From: Adonisia turfae CCMR0081
GTDB taxonomy: Bacteria > Cyanobacteriota > Cyanobacteriia > Phormidesmidales > Phormidesmidaceae
DNA length: 64,000 bases
Assembly: GCF_011009555.1 (NCBI RefSeq)
Contig: NZ_QXHD01000004.1
Span: forward strand, 4,682,310-4,746,309
Direction of reading: 5' to 3'
The position numbers and the translations under genes are program-made. The notes under the pieces were generated by a model that saw nothing but the letters and a program-made list of their open reading frames with translations, did not search any database and was not told where the DNA came from. Shown piece after piece: positions 8,070 through 17,600 of this stretch (position 1 is its first letter; each line of letters starts with the position of its first letter).

Positions 8070-9197
8070 CTAGGCCGTTACCTTGCATAGCTTACCGATG
8101 AGGCCCTGAAATAGGCCGTAACCGTCCACCATTCGTAACGGTAGCGTTGGAATAATGGCCGATTCCGGTAACTGATTGGCAATGGCCGTGAGCTGAGACT
8201 GACGGCCATCGGCAAAGGTGACTCGCTCAGTAAGATTCAGATCATAAAAGTAGTCTTCCAACCTGGGGCGCAATACATGGGAGGCTCCACCACTGACGGT
8301 GATATCCACGGCTGCATTACCCAGTTGCTTAAAGACGTGGTCCTGCAAATGCACCTGTACCGATTGCCAGTAGGTTTGCCGTACCGCTTCGGCCAGCTCA
8401 CCAAAATCATAGAGACTGCCCCGCGACTGGGAAATCTGCTGATTGTGTCCCGTCATCAATGCATTCATTAAGGCCCCATAGTCAGCCGTTGTGACTCCTA
8501 GCGAGTCAGCCGTCTTTTCAAATATTGGCCAGAATCCTGGACCATTAGAGCTGGACGATGCTACTCGCAATGAGCCACCTTCAAAATACAGTGCCGACAA
8601 ATTCCGGTGTCCCATCATCAGCACCATCATGCAGCGCTGGGCAATGGACTGGCCCACCGATTCCAACCGCTGCTTATGTCGAAGATACAAGCCAAATCCT
8701 TCAGGAAAGAACTTCAGTGATAGCCCTATCCGCTGAGGGGTATCTCGAAACTTAAAGCCGGACTGACAGAGTGCCTTCAGTTGTTCGGCTACTTCATTAC
8801 GGGTGCGAATTTCTGTGAGGGGCAATGCTAACCAGACGGTTGCATCGTAGTGGGTGGGCAGTTCTTCGGCGGTTGCGATCGCACCCAACGCCGCCGCAAT
8901 CTTATACGCCGCCATCTGCGATTTCTTGGCCATCAGACTATTGGTTTCCAGAAATGCCTTCGCCGCATCCCCCACTAACACAATTTCATCATCCAACTGT
9001 AACCAGGCACACTCTTGAGGCCGACCTGAGGCATTCAAGCTAGGCACTGAAACCGACGATAGTCCATCGGCTACTTCCGCCCCCATCCATAGGGGCACGG
9101 TTTGGCCTGGATGCACCCGATAGAAAAACTTTGAAGCCGACGAACCCAGGTCCGCCGCCAGATAAATCTGTGGATTTGCAACTGTAGTTAGAGTCAT
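8070..9197 (-). CDS. Actin-like ATPase, ParM/StbA-type plasmid segregation protein
   Basis: The phosphate-1 loop YLAADLGSSASKFFY near the N-terminus, a GDAAKAFL segment and VSGGASHVLRPRLEDYF in the second half are typical of the ParM/Alp branch of the actin/Hsp70 superfamily. Length is 375 residues from ATG 9197, which has GGAGA seven bases upstream. A longer frame reaching 9296 is possible but lacks a ribosome site and adds an unrelated hydrophobic stretch. ParM proteins form filaments that push plasmid copies apart. Here it heads an operon of four genes and faces away from the relaxase gene, an arrangement seen on mobilisable cyanobacterial plasmids. Confidence 0.75.
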   Translation of the reverse strand: MTLTTVANPQIYLAADLGSSASKFFYRVHPGQTVPLWMGAEVADGLSSVSVPSLNASGRPQECAWLQLDDEIVLVGDAAKAFLETNSLMAKKSQMAAYKIAAALGAIATAEELPTHYDATVWLALPLTEIRTRNEVAEQLKALCQSGFKFRDTPQRIGLSLKFFPEGFGLYLRHKQRLESVGQSIAQRCMMVLMMGHRNLSALYFEGGSLRVASSSSNGPGFWPIFEKTADSLGVTTADYGALMNALMTGHNQQISQSRGSLYDFGELAEAVRQTYWQSVQVHLQDHVFKQLGNAAVDITVSGGASHVLRPRLEDYFYDLNLTERVTFADGRQSQLTAIANQLPESAIIPTLPLRMVDGYGLFQGLIGKLCKVTA

Positions 9198-9492
9198 GTG
9201 GTTCTCCAATTCCGACACCGCCCATGCTAAGGGCATTAAACCAGCATGGATATAAATGGATAAATAATGAAATATAGTTGACCAAATAATAGACATATTG
9301 GTTAGTATTGGAATTAGATTTCAGGTTTTGTCTACCAGGTTACGCCCCGATCCGGGGCTTCACGGGGAGGCCACACAGGACGCCAAATTTTTGGCAATTT
9401 TCCCCTATCCCCCATCTCCCAACAGTTTCAAGGTTTTTCACCTCATCTACTCGTTTTGCTCGATTGTTGTGTCGTTTTAGACTAAGCTTTCC
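9198..9492. other. Divergent intergenic region, candidate oriT and promoters
   Basis: This interval lies between the divergently transcribed ParM-like gene and the MobF relaxase. It contains clustered inverted repeats: GCCCCG/CGGGGC (9344-9349 and 9353-9358), the near-perfect palindrome GCCAAATTTTTGGC (9382-9395), and ACCAA/TTGGT arms around an A+T-rich core near 9280-9303. MobF relaxases nick at a nearby oriT built of inverted repeats, usually next to their own gene, so the transfer origin is most likely here. The nic site cannot be placed by eye. Confidence 0.4.
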
Positions 9493-12400
9493 GTGCTTTC
9501 CACGAGTAATCTTTCGGCCCATCAAGCGGCCCATTACTACTCAAAAGAAGACTATTACAGCCAGGAGGAAGGGGTATCTCTATCTCGCTGGTTGGGTGAG
9601 GGTGCCAAGAAATTAAATCTCTCTGGTGATGTCAATACCGAAACCTTTCAACAGCTGTTGCGAGGACAGACGCCGGAGGGGCAGAATTTGTTCAGTCGTA
9701 AAGTCAATATCGATAAGCGCCGAGCGGCGACAGACTTTACCTTTAGTGCGCCGAAGAGTGTTAGCATTGCTGCCCTGGTGCAACAGGATGAACGGGTGGT
9801 GAAAGCGCATCATCAGGCCGTGGCAAAAGCCGTTTCTGTTTTAGAAGAACGCTATGCTCAGACAAGAATTTCAACGGAAACAGGACGGCAACGGATCAAG
9901 ACTGAAAATCTCATTACGGCTGTGTTTACCCATGGCACCAGTCGAGAGGTTGAGCCTCAGCTTCATAGCCATTGTGTGGTGCTAAATGCTACCCAGTTGT
10001 CCGATGGTCGCTGGTTTAGTTTTAGTAATGAGCAGGCCATAGCTAATAAAAAACTGCTCGGTCAGCTCTATCAGAATGAACTGGCCCACTTACTCAAACG
10101 ACAAGGGTACGAAATTGAGCCCAAAGCCCACGGTCAATTTGAGTTAAAGGGCTATGCTCCAGAATTGCTGAAAGCTTTTTCTACCAGACGAAAACAGATT
10201 CTGTCTTTACTGGAAGAATGGGAGTCTGAGGGGAAGAAGCCGACAGCGGCTAATGGCAAGGAAATTCAGTCGGAGATGCTGTTACGGGAAGCAGCGAATC
10301 TGAAGACGCGGAAGAATAAACCAAAAGTAACCAGTGCTGAACGATTGCTAAAGGGTTGGAATGCGTTTGTGCAGTTGAAGGGGTTTGAGTTACCGGAATT
10401 ACCGGGGGAGGGGGTTGCGATCTCTCCCGGTCAAACAGTTCATGCCGATAATGCCGAATCGAATCTCAAACCTGCCATCCAACATTGTGGTGAGCGGGAT
10501 GCGGTTTTTCGGCAAACGCACCTGGAGCGGTTTGTGTTTGAGTATCATTTAGGGGAGCAGAGTTGGGAGGAATTGGAGGGTGCGATCTCGACCAACCCCG
10601 AACTCATCAAAGTCGAAGATCAGAAGTTCACCACCCAAGCTGCTTTAAATCTCGAACTCAATACCATCCGACTGATGCAGCAGGGTAGGGGAAAGGTGGA
10701 ACCACTGGCATTTTCGGAATCGTTGGTGAACGATCTCTCCCTTACACAAGAGCAAAAGCAAGCTATCCAACTCACCTGTACCACTCCCGACCAGTTCGTT
10801 GCCTGGCAAGGCTCTGCTGGTTCCGGTAAAACCTATGCCCTGAATACGCTCAAGCAAATTGCTCAAGGCCAGGGCTATCAGGTACGAGGCTTTGCCACCA
10901 GTGCTGAAGCGGCCCATGGTTTGGGCCAGACATTAGATATTCAGACAGAAACCGTGGCTGCCTTGCTAGCTTCTCAAAATTGGGAAACCGGAAACGCTAT
11001 CTGGATTGTGGATGAAGCAGGCCTACTCAGCATGAAAGATGCTCGTGCTTTACTGACCCGTGCCACCGTCGAGCAGGCCCGAGTGATTCTGGTGGGTGAT
11101 ACGAAGCAGCTCTCTGCTGTTGAAGCAGGCAATCCATTCAAAAGTTTGCAGGCAGGGGGAATTACTACCGCGTATCTGGATGAAACCTTACGGCAGCAGC
11201 GCCAGGAACTAAAAACAGCGGTGCAACTGATCGTTCAGGGCAAGATGGTTCAAGGTATCGATACTCTTGATGCAGCTGGATGTATTTGTGAGGTTGAAAA
11301 TGCTGACCTCAGGCGTAAACAATTAGCCCAAGATTATCTGGCGCTATCATCAGAGGATCGGAAGCAAACGCTAATTCTGGCAGGGACTAATCAGGAGCGG
11401 TTGGCATTGACTCAAAACTTACGGGCGGAGCTTCAGGCTGAAGGGAGTTTAGGGCAAGATGCTTTCACGGTTATGGGGTTGCGCCAGAAGAATATCACCA
11501 AAGCCCAGGCTGGTTATGTGACGGTGTATCAGTCAGGAGATGTGCTGGTGCCAACACAGAATTATCAGAAGCAGGGTTTACTGAAAGGGCAGCAGTATAC
11601 GGTAGTTTCGGTAGATCAAGAAAACCATCGGCTACTGGTAGAGACACCGGTTGGTCAAGTGATGGGAGTTGATCCTGGGCGGTGTCCGTTGAAATCAGTT
11701 TATGTGGGCCAGGATGTTCAGGTAGCTCCTGGCGATCAACTGCGTTGGACTAAAAATGATCGGGCTAATAAACGGCGCAATGGCCAGCGATTTACGGTTC
11801 AGCATATTGGGACTGATGGCACCGCTCAGGTGACTGACAGTGAAGGGAATACGCAGCAGATAAATCTCAGCAGTCGGCAGTATGTGGACTATGCCTGGGT
11901 GAGTACAACCTATGGCAGTCAGGGAAAGACAGCGGATCGGGTCATGGCTCTAATGGATAGCACGACGACAAATCGAGAGTCTTTTTATGTGACGGTGTCT
12001 CGTGCCAAGTACCATTTAGCACTGTATACGGCTGATAAGGTGGCGCTATCGCAGTGGGCTGAGGCATCAAAGGCTAAGGAAAATACGAGTGATTATGTTC
12101 CATTAGCTCAAGTGGTGGAAAAGAAAGTTACAAGCTCACCTGAAAATCCTCAAAGCACCTCTCAAATTAATAAACAGCCTGTAAACACGACAATTACAAA
12201 AGAGTTATCAGGACAGAAACAGTCTGTCGTCCCTAATGAGAGTCCTAATCCAGATATTGACCGACGTAAAACTGAATCTCCACTCCTCAAATCAAATACT
12301 CAGCCATCAGCAAAACAGAAGTACATGGCTCTTTGGCAGCGCTATAGTCAGGGGCTTACAGCCAGTGACCCCGCGAATCTTGACATCCAGGTTGCACGAC

Positions 12401-12609
12401 GAGCGTTGAAGGATGGCCAGACCCAGAAGGATATTTCGCTGATGCTTTCAGCAGTTAGCACTATGGTGCGGCGAATCAGTCAAGAGCAGGGTAAGCCGCA
12501 GGCGATACTCTATGTCAATCAAACTATACGAAGGATGCTCATTAGTAAGCAAGCTCCCACTGTGACGAGACGTCAAGGGGCGTATGATCGGCAGATGGAA
12601 TTGGAATGA
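9493..12609 (+). CDS. MobF-family conjugative relaxase-helicase (TrwC/TraI type)
   Basis: The 1038-residue protein starts at a GTG directly after an in-frame stop, and the N-terminus MLSTSNLSAHQAAHYYSKED is that of MobF relaxases, with the tyrosine pair near residue 15 and more tyrosines at 21-22. The three-histidine metal site is EPQLHSHCVVLN (about residues 153-164). A superfamily 1 helicase follows with Walker A GSAGSGKT (about 438-445), WIVDEAGLL, LVGDTKQLSAVEAG and STTYGSQGKTADR, the last being the UvrD/RecD-like motif. The last 100 residues form a separate helical tail. It would cut and unwind plasmid DNA at oriT for transfer. No type IV secretion genes are in the window, so mobilisation in trans is likely. 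Confidence 0.9.
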   Translation: MLSTSNLSAHQAAHYYSKEDYYSQEEGVSLSRWLGEGAKKLNLSGDVNTETFQQLLRGQTPEGQNLFSRKVNIDKRRAATDFTFSAPKSVSIAALVQQDERVVKAHHQAVAKAVSVLEERYAQTRISTETGRQRIKTENLITAVFTHGTSREVEPQLHSHCVVLNATQLSDGRWFSFSNEQAIANKKLLGQLYQNELAHLLKRQGYEIEPKAHGQFELKGYAPELLKAFSTRRKQILSLLEEWESEGKKPTAANGKEIQSEMLLREAANLKTRKNKPKVTSAERLLKGWNAFVQLKGFELPELPGEGVAISPGQTVHADNAESNLKPAIQHCGERDAVFRQTHLERFVFEYHLGEQSWEELEGAISTNPELIKVEDQKFTTQAALNLELNTIRLMQQGRGKVEPLAFSESLVNDLSLTQEQKQAIQLTCTTPDQFVAWQGSAGSGKTYALNTLKQIAQGQGYQVRGFATSAEAAHGLGQTLDIQTETVAALLASQNWETGNAIWIVDEAGLLSMKDARALLTRATVEQARVILVGDTKQLSAVEAGNPFKSLQAGGITTAYLDETLRQQRQELKTAVQLIVQGKMVQGIDTLDAAGCICEVENADLRRKQLAQDYLALSSEDRKQTLILAGTNQERLALTQNLRAELQAEGSLGQDAFTVMGLRQKNITKAQAGYVTVYQSGDVLVPTQNYQKQGLLKGQQYTVVSVDQENHRLLVETPVGQVMGVDPGRCPLKSVYVGQDVQVAPGDQLRWTKNDRANKRRNGQRFTVQHIGTDGTAQVTDSEGNTQQINLSSRQYVDYAWVSTTYGSQGKTADRVMALMDSTTTNRESFYVTVSRAKYHLALYTADKVALSQWAEASKAKENTSDYVPLAQVVEKKVTSSPENPQSTSQINKQPVNTTITKELSGQKQSVVPNESPNPDIDRRKTESPLLKSNTQPSAKQKYMALWQRYSQGLTASDPANLDIQVARRALKDGQTQKDISLMLSAVSTMVRRISQEQGKPQAILYVNQTIRRMLISKQAPTVTRRQGAYDRQMELE

Positions 12610-12817
12610 AGTTCAATCTCAACTTATGCACTATCTACATGGTTTGAAAATAAATTTTGAACACGCTTACAACTTTATTGAGTTTAGTGTCCGCACTATT
12701 GCACTAATTTGTCACTAGTGTTTATCTGTAAGTCAGTATTTTTACGGATTTTGAAGATTAATCACTAATAGGCTCTATAGCTTATGGATTTCCTAAATTA
12801 TCAGGGTGTGGTGTAGT

Positions 12818-14638
12818 GTGGCTCGAAAAATTTTGCTTGGTTTGGTATTGCCATTGACCGTTTTGGCAAATGTTACAAATCGAAGTTGGGCATCAACGCA
12901 TCCTTCAGAATTTGGTAATGAGGCTCTGGGTACTGAAGAGTTATATGCTCAAAATTCATTAAACGATTCTGAAGAAGGTTTTCCAGAATTAGCTGGGCTA
13001 GGAGGGTGTCCTGACTCTTCTACGGAAAGAGATAACACGATGAAATACAAAGATGTAATGCTACCTCGTGGCAGTCGTATAACCTTCTCTTCAACTGATG
13101 TGCTTGACACTAATAGTCAGAATAAATTTCTTGCTCCCTTAAAAAATAAAGAAGGTACTTTTAAGGAAGAGATTTCTTTAATTGATGTGTTGAATGTCAT
13201 TAATCAAATTACTGCCTGGTATGTAGGAGAAGGATATATTACGTCTCGTGCTTGTTTGCCTGAGGACTTACGTCCAGTTTGGGATGCTGGTAGTGAGGCC
13301 GTTCTGGAGATTCAGTTAATTGAGGGTGTCATTGAAGATAATATTGATATTAAAATAAAAGATAATGAGAATGAATCTGGACCTCTTGCTGATTACATAA
13401 GAAGCAGAATTCATTTAGGAATTGGGATACCTTTTAATGCCTTTAGGTTGGAACAGCAGTTAAGACTTTTGCGAGAAGATCCGCTCTTTGAAGAAATTGA
13501 AGCAACGGTTAGAGCTACAGATTCGAATGGCTTCAACAATCAAAGTAAGCTTGAGGTTGAATATGTAGAAGCTGATCCTTTTATATATGGTGTTTCTATA
13601 GATAACTACTTACCGCCCAGTGTTGGCTCTGAGCGTGTGAGCGTAGATGTGGGATACCGCAATCCAACGGGTTTAGGGGATTTGTTTACTGTTGGCTATG
13701 CCAGGTCTCTCACAGGTGGTTTAGATATGTGGAATGCCAGCTATCAACTGCCGTTAGGACCTGAAGGAAACACACTCTTACTACAAGGAGTTTGGCAGGA
13801 TAGTGAAATTACAGGAACAGAGTTTGAAGAGCTGGATCTACGGGCTGAAAGTGAATTTTATAAATTAGCGTATCGTCATCCATTACTGCGAACAGTAAAT
13901 AAAGAGTTTGCCCTATCTCTTGGTTTTGAGTTTAGGGATGGTCAAACGTTTGTCTTTGAAAGGTTACCTACACCATTTGGCATAGGTCCAGATGAAGATG
14001 GGGTCAGTCGGACAAGCGTTGTTACCTTTGGGCAAGACTATCGATATCGAGATGAGCACGGAGCCTGGTTAGCGGAATCTCAGTTTCGAGTCGGAACTGG
14101 TTTATTTGATGCAACGGATAATGACTCTCCAGTTCCCGATGGACAGTTTGTAAGTTGGTTAGGACAGGTGCAACGGGTAAAACGTTTAGGCTACAACCAG
14201 CTTTTGGTGATCAGTGGTTCGATGCAACTCAGTAGTGATAGTTTATTACCTTCAGAGCAGTTTGTTTTAGGGGGTGGGCAGTCTCTACGGGGGTTTCAGC
14301 AAAGTGCTCGTTCAGGAGATAATGGCATTCGTTTTTCTATCGAAGATCGGTTTACGTTGTCACGTTGTTCTACAGCAGCACGGGAAGTGCCGGAATTGCA
14401 GGTAGCTCCTTTTTTTGATATTGGCGGTGTGTGGAATGCTTCTGGCAATCCGAATAAGATACCTGAAGATCGTTTTTTGGCTGGAATTGGAGCAGGTTTG
14501 ATTTGGGATGCTTGCTTACCTAATAACAACTTGATGACTCGTTTAGATTTTGCGTTACCAATAACAGATTTTTCAGGGCGTGGTAACAATCTGCAGGATG
14601 CTGGAATTTATTTTCAGCTGCAGTTTGGTTCAGATTAG
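12818..14638 (+). CDS. Two-partner secretion outer-membrane transporter (ShlB/FhaC/TpsB family)
   Basis: This is the Omp85-superfamily transporter that exports a filamentous-haemagglutinin-type partner. A signal peptide (ARKILLGLVLPLTVLA) is followed by a POTRA region (about residues 70-260, LIEGVIEDN, RLEQQLRLLREDPLFEEIEA) and a beta-barrel with EQFVLGGGQSLRGFQQSAR, the conserved VRGY/F-like motif of the family. The last strand ends FQLQFGSD with a C-terminal polar residue. The start is a GTG at 12818 (another in-frame GTG lies at 12806). It sits 49 bp upstream of its exoprotein gene, the standard TpsB-TpsA arrangement, so the two should be co-transcribed. Confidence 0.88.
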   Translation: MARKILLGLVLPLTVLANVTNRSWASTHPSEFGNEALGTEELYAQNSLNDSEEGFPELAGLGGCPDSSTERDNTMKYKDVMLPRGSRITFSSTDVLDTNSQNKFLAPLKNKEGTFKEEISLIDVLNVINQITAWYVGEGYITSRACLPEDLRPVWDAGSEAVLEIQLIEGVIEDNIDIKIKDNENESGPLADYIRSRIHLGIGIPFNAFRLEQQLRLLREDPLFEEIEATVRATDSNGFNNQSKLEVEYVEADPFIYGVSIDNYLPPSVGSERVSVDVGYRNPTGLGDLFTVGYARSLTGGLDMWNASYQLPLGPEGNTLLLQGVWQDSEITGTEFEELDLRAESEFYKLAYRHPLLRTVNKEFALSLGFEFRDGQTFVFERLPTPFGIGPDEDGVSRTSVVTFGQDYRYRDEHGAWLAESQFRVGTGLFDATDNDSPVPDGQFVSWLGQVQRVKRLGYNQLLVISGSMQLSSDSLLPSEQFVLGGGQSLRGFQQSARSGDNGIRFSIEDRFTLSRCSTAAREVPELQVAPFFDIGGVWNASGNPNKIPEDRFLAGIGAGLIWDACLPNNNLMTRLDFALPITDFSGRGNNLQDAGIYFQLQFGSD

Positions 14639-14687
14639 CAAGTTTGAGTACGGTTAGATACGGGTGACTATCATAGGGGTATTGTCA

Positions 14688-17600
14688 ATGTTGCAGATAG
14701 AAAAGGCTAAAACAGGTTTTGGTGCGATACTGCCCGAGTTCGCAAGGAATTTAACAAGTGTATCTAGTCTCTGCACCTGGGAAAGGGTTGGGACGGTAGG
14801 TTTAACGGTGTCTTTAGTGGTTGGAAGTGCTGTACCCGCTATAGCTCAGTCGATTACGTCAGCAAATGATCCTGTCAACACGATAGTTACGCCCCAAGGA
14901 AATGGGTATTTGATTGATGGGGGGACTCTGTCTATTGATGGGGGGAATCTTTTCCAGAGTTTTGAGAAGTTTGGGTTAACCCAGGGAGAGTGGGCCACGT
15001 TTTTGTCAACTCCGTCAATTAATAATATTTTGGGTCGTGTGGTTGGGGGTGATCCCTCCATTATTGATGGCTTATTGCAGGTCACTGGTGGAAACTCAAA
15101 TTTGTTTTTACTGAATCCATCAGGAATAGTATTCGGTACTAATGCGAGTTTGGATTTGCCTGCTGCGTTTAATGTATCGACTGCAACGGGTATTGGGTTT
15201 GAGGATGGTTGGTTTGAAGCGTTTGAAACGGGTGACTATAGTAGTTTAACCGGGGAGCCGCTGGCGTTGCGTTTTGATAGTGCGGCACCAGGTTCTATTG
15301 TGAATGCGGGAACGTTGGCTTTATCAGAGGGAGCGACACTTTCTTTGGTGGGGGGAACGGTGGTGAATACGGGGACGTTGCAGTCGACGGGTGGCAACGT
15401 GTCTATGGTGTCGGTACCGGGTAGTGGTCAGGTAGAGTTACGGCCTCCAGGCTGGGTATTGGGGTTTGAGGTGGAGGTACCTCAGGGGAATGATGGGCAA
15501 ACGACAGCTATCGCGGTGTGGGATTTGCCTGGGTTGCTGACGGAGGGGGCTGGCGATGTGGAGACTGGGCTGGCTGTAGAGCCAGATGGGGCAGTGACGG
15601 TGGCTGGTGCGGACACTGTAGTTCCTGCTGAGGTGGGGACTACGATTGCTGCGGGTGTTTTGGATGTGAGTAATGCTGCTCCTGATGAGGTAGGAGGGGA
15701 GGTTAATGTTTTAGGTGAGCGGGTTGGGGTGATTGGAGCGGAGATTGATGCTTCTGGTGCTAATGGTGGTGGCACTGTTTTAGTTGGGGGAGATTATCAA
15801 GGGAATGGAACGGTTCCCAATGCTTTGCGGACATTTGTTGATTCTGATTCAGTGATTTCTGTAGATGCCGTTGATAGTGGTAATGCTGGGCAGACTATCT
15901 TCTGGGCAGATGGCGAAACTATTTTTTTTGGAGAGGTTACTGCTAGGGGTGGAAGTGAGTTTGGTGATGGTGGATTAGTAGAAATATCAGGAAAGGAAAG
16001 TTTGTTGTTTCAGGGGGATGTGGATACGAGTGCGTCCTATGGAAGTGCTGGGACACTTTTGTTTGATCCTATTAATATCAATATAGTTGATAACAGTTCA
16101 GGAGGCCTGAATGATTCTGAAATAGATAATGATGGAACAATATTGTCGAGTGATGGCATAGGGGTTAGTTTTACTATTTCGGAAGAGACTTTGGAAGATT
16201 TATCAGAAGACACCAATATTACACTTCAAGCCTTGGAAGATATCGTCATTGAAGACTTGGCTGATAATGTACTTGCATTTGCAGATGGTCCAGGCGGTTC
16301 AATTATCTTTACAGCGGATGCGGATGGTGATGGATCTGGGGATTTTTCAATGGATAACAGTGATACTATACGTGTTCAGGCAAGGGACATTACCATTCAA
16401 GGTCAAACCTTAACTGTTGGAAATATTGATACCAGAGTTAGGACTGATGGTGGTAGGAGTGGCGATATCAATTTAGAAGCGAACGCTGATATTAATGTTG
16501 TAGGTACTGGAGTTATAATTGATTCTGATGGAAGTCTTCTTGATGGTAGCGTAGGTACTCCAGGTATTCAGCGTGTTTCACTTGCCTCTTTTGTGGGCGT
16601 TAGTATCACTGGTGGTGGGACTGCTGGAAATATCAGCATAGTTAGCCAAAATGGATCAATTGATACAACTAGTGCTCAAGTCGATGCTACCAGTAGTGGC
16701 ACTTTTGGCGCTGGTGGTAATATCACTATTCAAGCAGAAGGCAATATTAATACTGGTGATATTGAATCTTTCCTTGGTACCAATAATGATGGCACTGGTA
16801 CTGGTGGTGATATCAGCATTATCAGTACTGGCGGGTCTATTGATACGACAGCTGGCTCTTTACAGGATGTTAGCGCGAATAGCAATCGTGGAACAGCGGG
16901 CAATGTTCTCATTCGTGCTGCCAACCAAGTTACTGTGGATAATGTCAGTGCACAAGTTCGCTCAAATAATGGTACAGCTGGCAGTATCACAATTATTAGT
17001 CAAAGTGATGAAATTAATGTTATTGATGGTGGTGTAATTGAGACCTTTACTGAGGGAGTTACAGGGACAGGTGGAGATATTAGCCTTAGTGCACTAACAG
17101 GCATTAGACCATTTGGAGATTTGTTTATTGATGCGGAAGGAGAAGTAAACATTACTGATATACTTCCTGCTGCTGGCAGTGGGACAACTGGTGATTTAGA
17201 AATTATTAGCCGAAGTGGTTCTATCAATGCTTTAGGTCGTTCTATTTCTACACAGACTACAACTGGTGAAGCTGGCGATATTACCCTTAGGGCAGGAAAC
17301 AATATTGAAGTCGGTTCTATTAATGCAGAGGGACAAGGTGTTGATGGAGGCGGGATTGTAAATGCCATAGCAGGTAATTTCTTCCGTGCGTCTGAAATAT
17401 TTTCTGCTTCAAATGGCGTTGAAGCTAGCATTTCTACTGTAGATAGTGGGGATGGCGGGGATATTACTATCACCCATGGTGGTGGTTTTATAAATGTTCC
17501 ATTTACCGTAGGCGATGCAAGTGTTAATGGAACAGCAGGCGCTATTACTTCTGCAGCTGATAATGTTATTGATCCTGTTCAAGTCTTTCCTGGTTCTTTC

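Noticed and set aside
9040..9285. Minus-strand frame overlapping the start of the ParM-like gene
   Set aside because: It is a second phase of the ParM-like coding DNA; the ParM frame has the actin motif and the ribosome site.
16651..17037. Hydrophobic plus-strand frame inside the TpsA gene
   Set aside because: The Leu/Val richness comes from reading the Gly/Thr repeat DNA out of phase; it is not a membrane protein.
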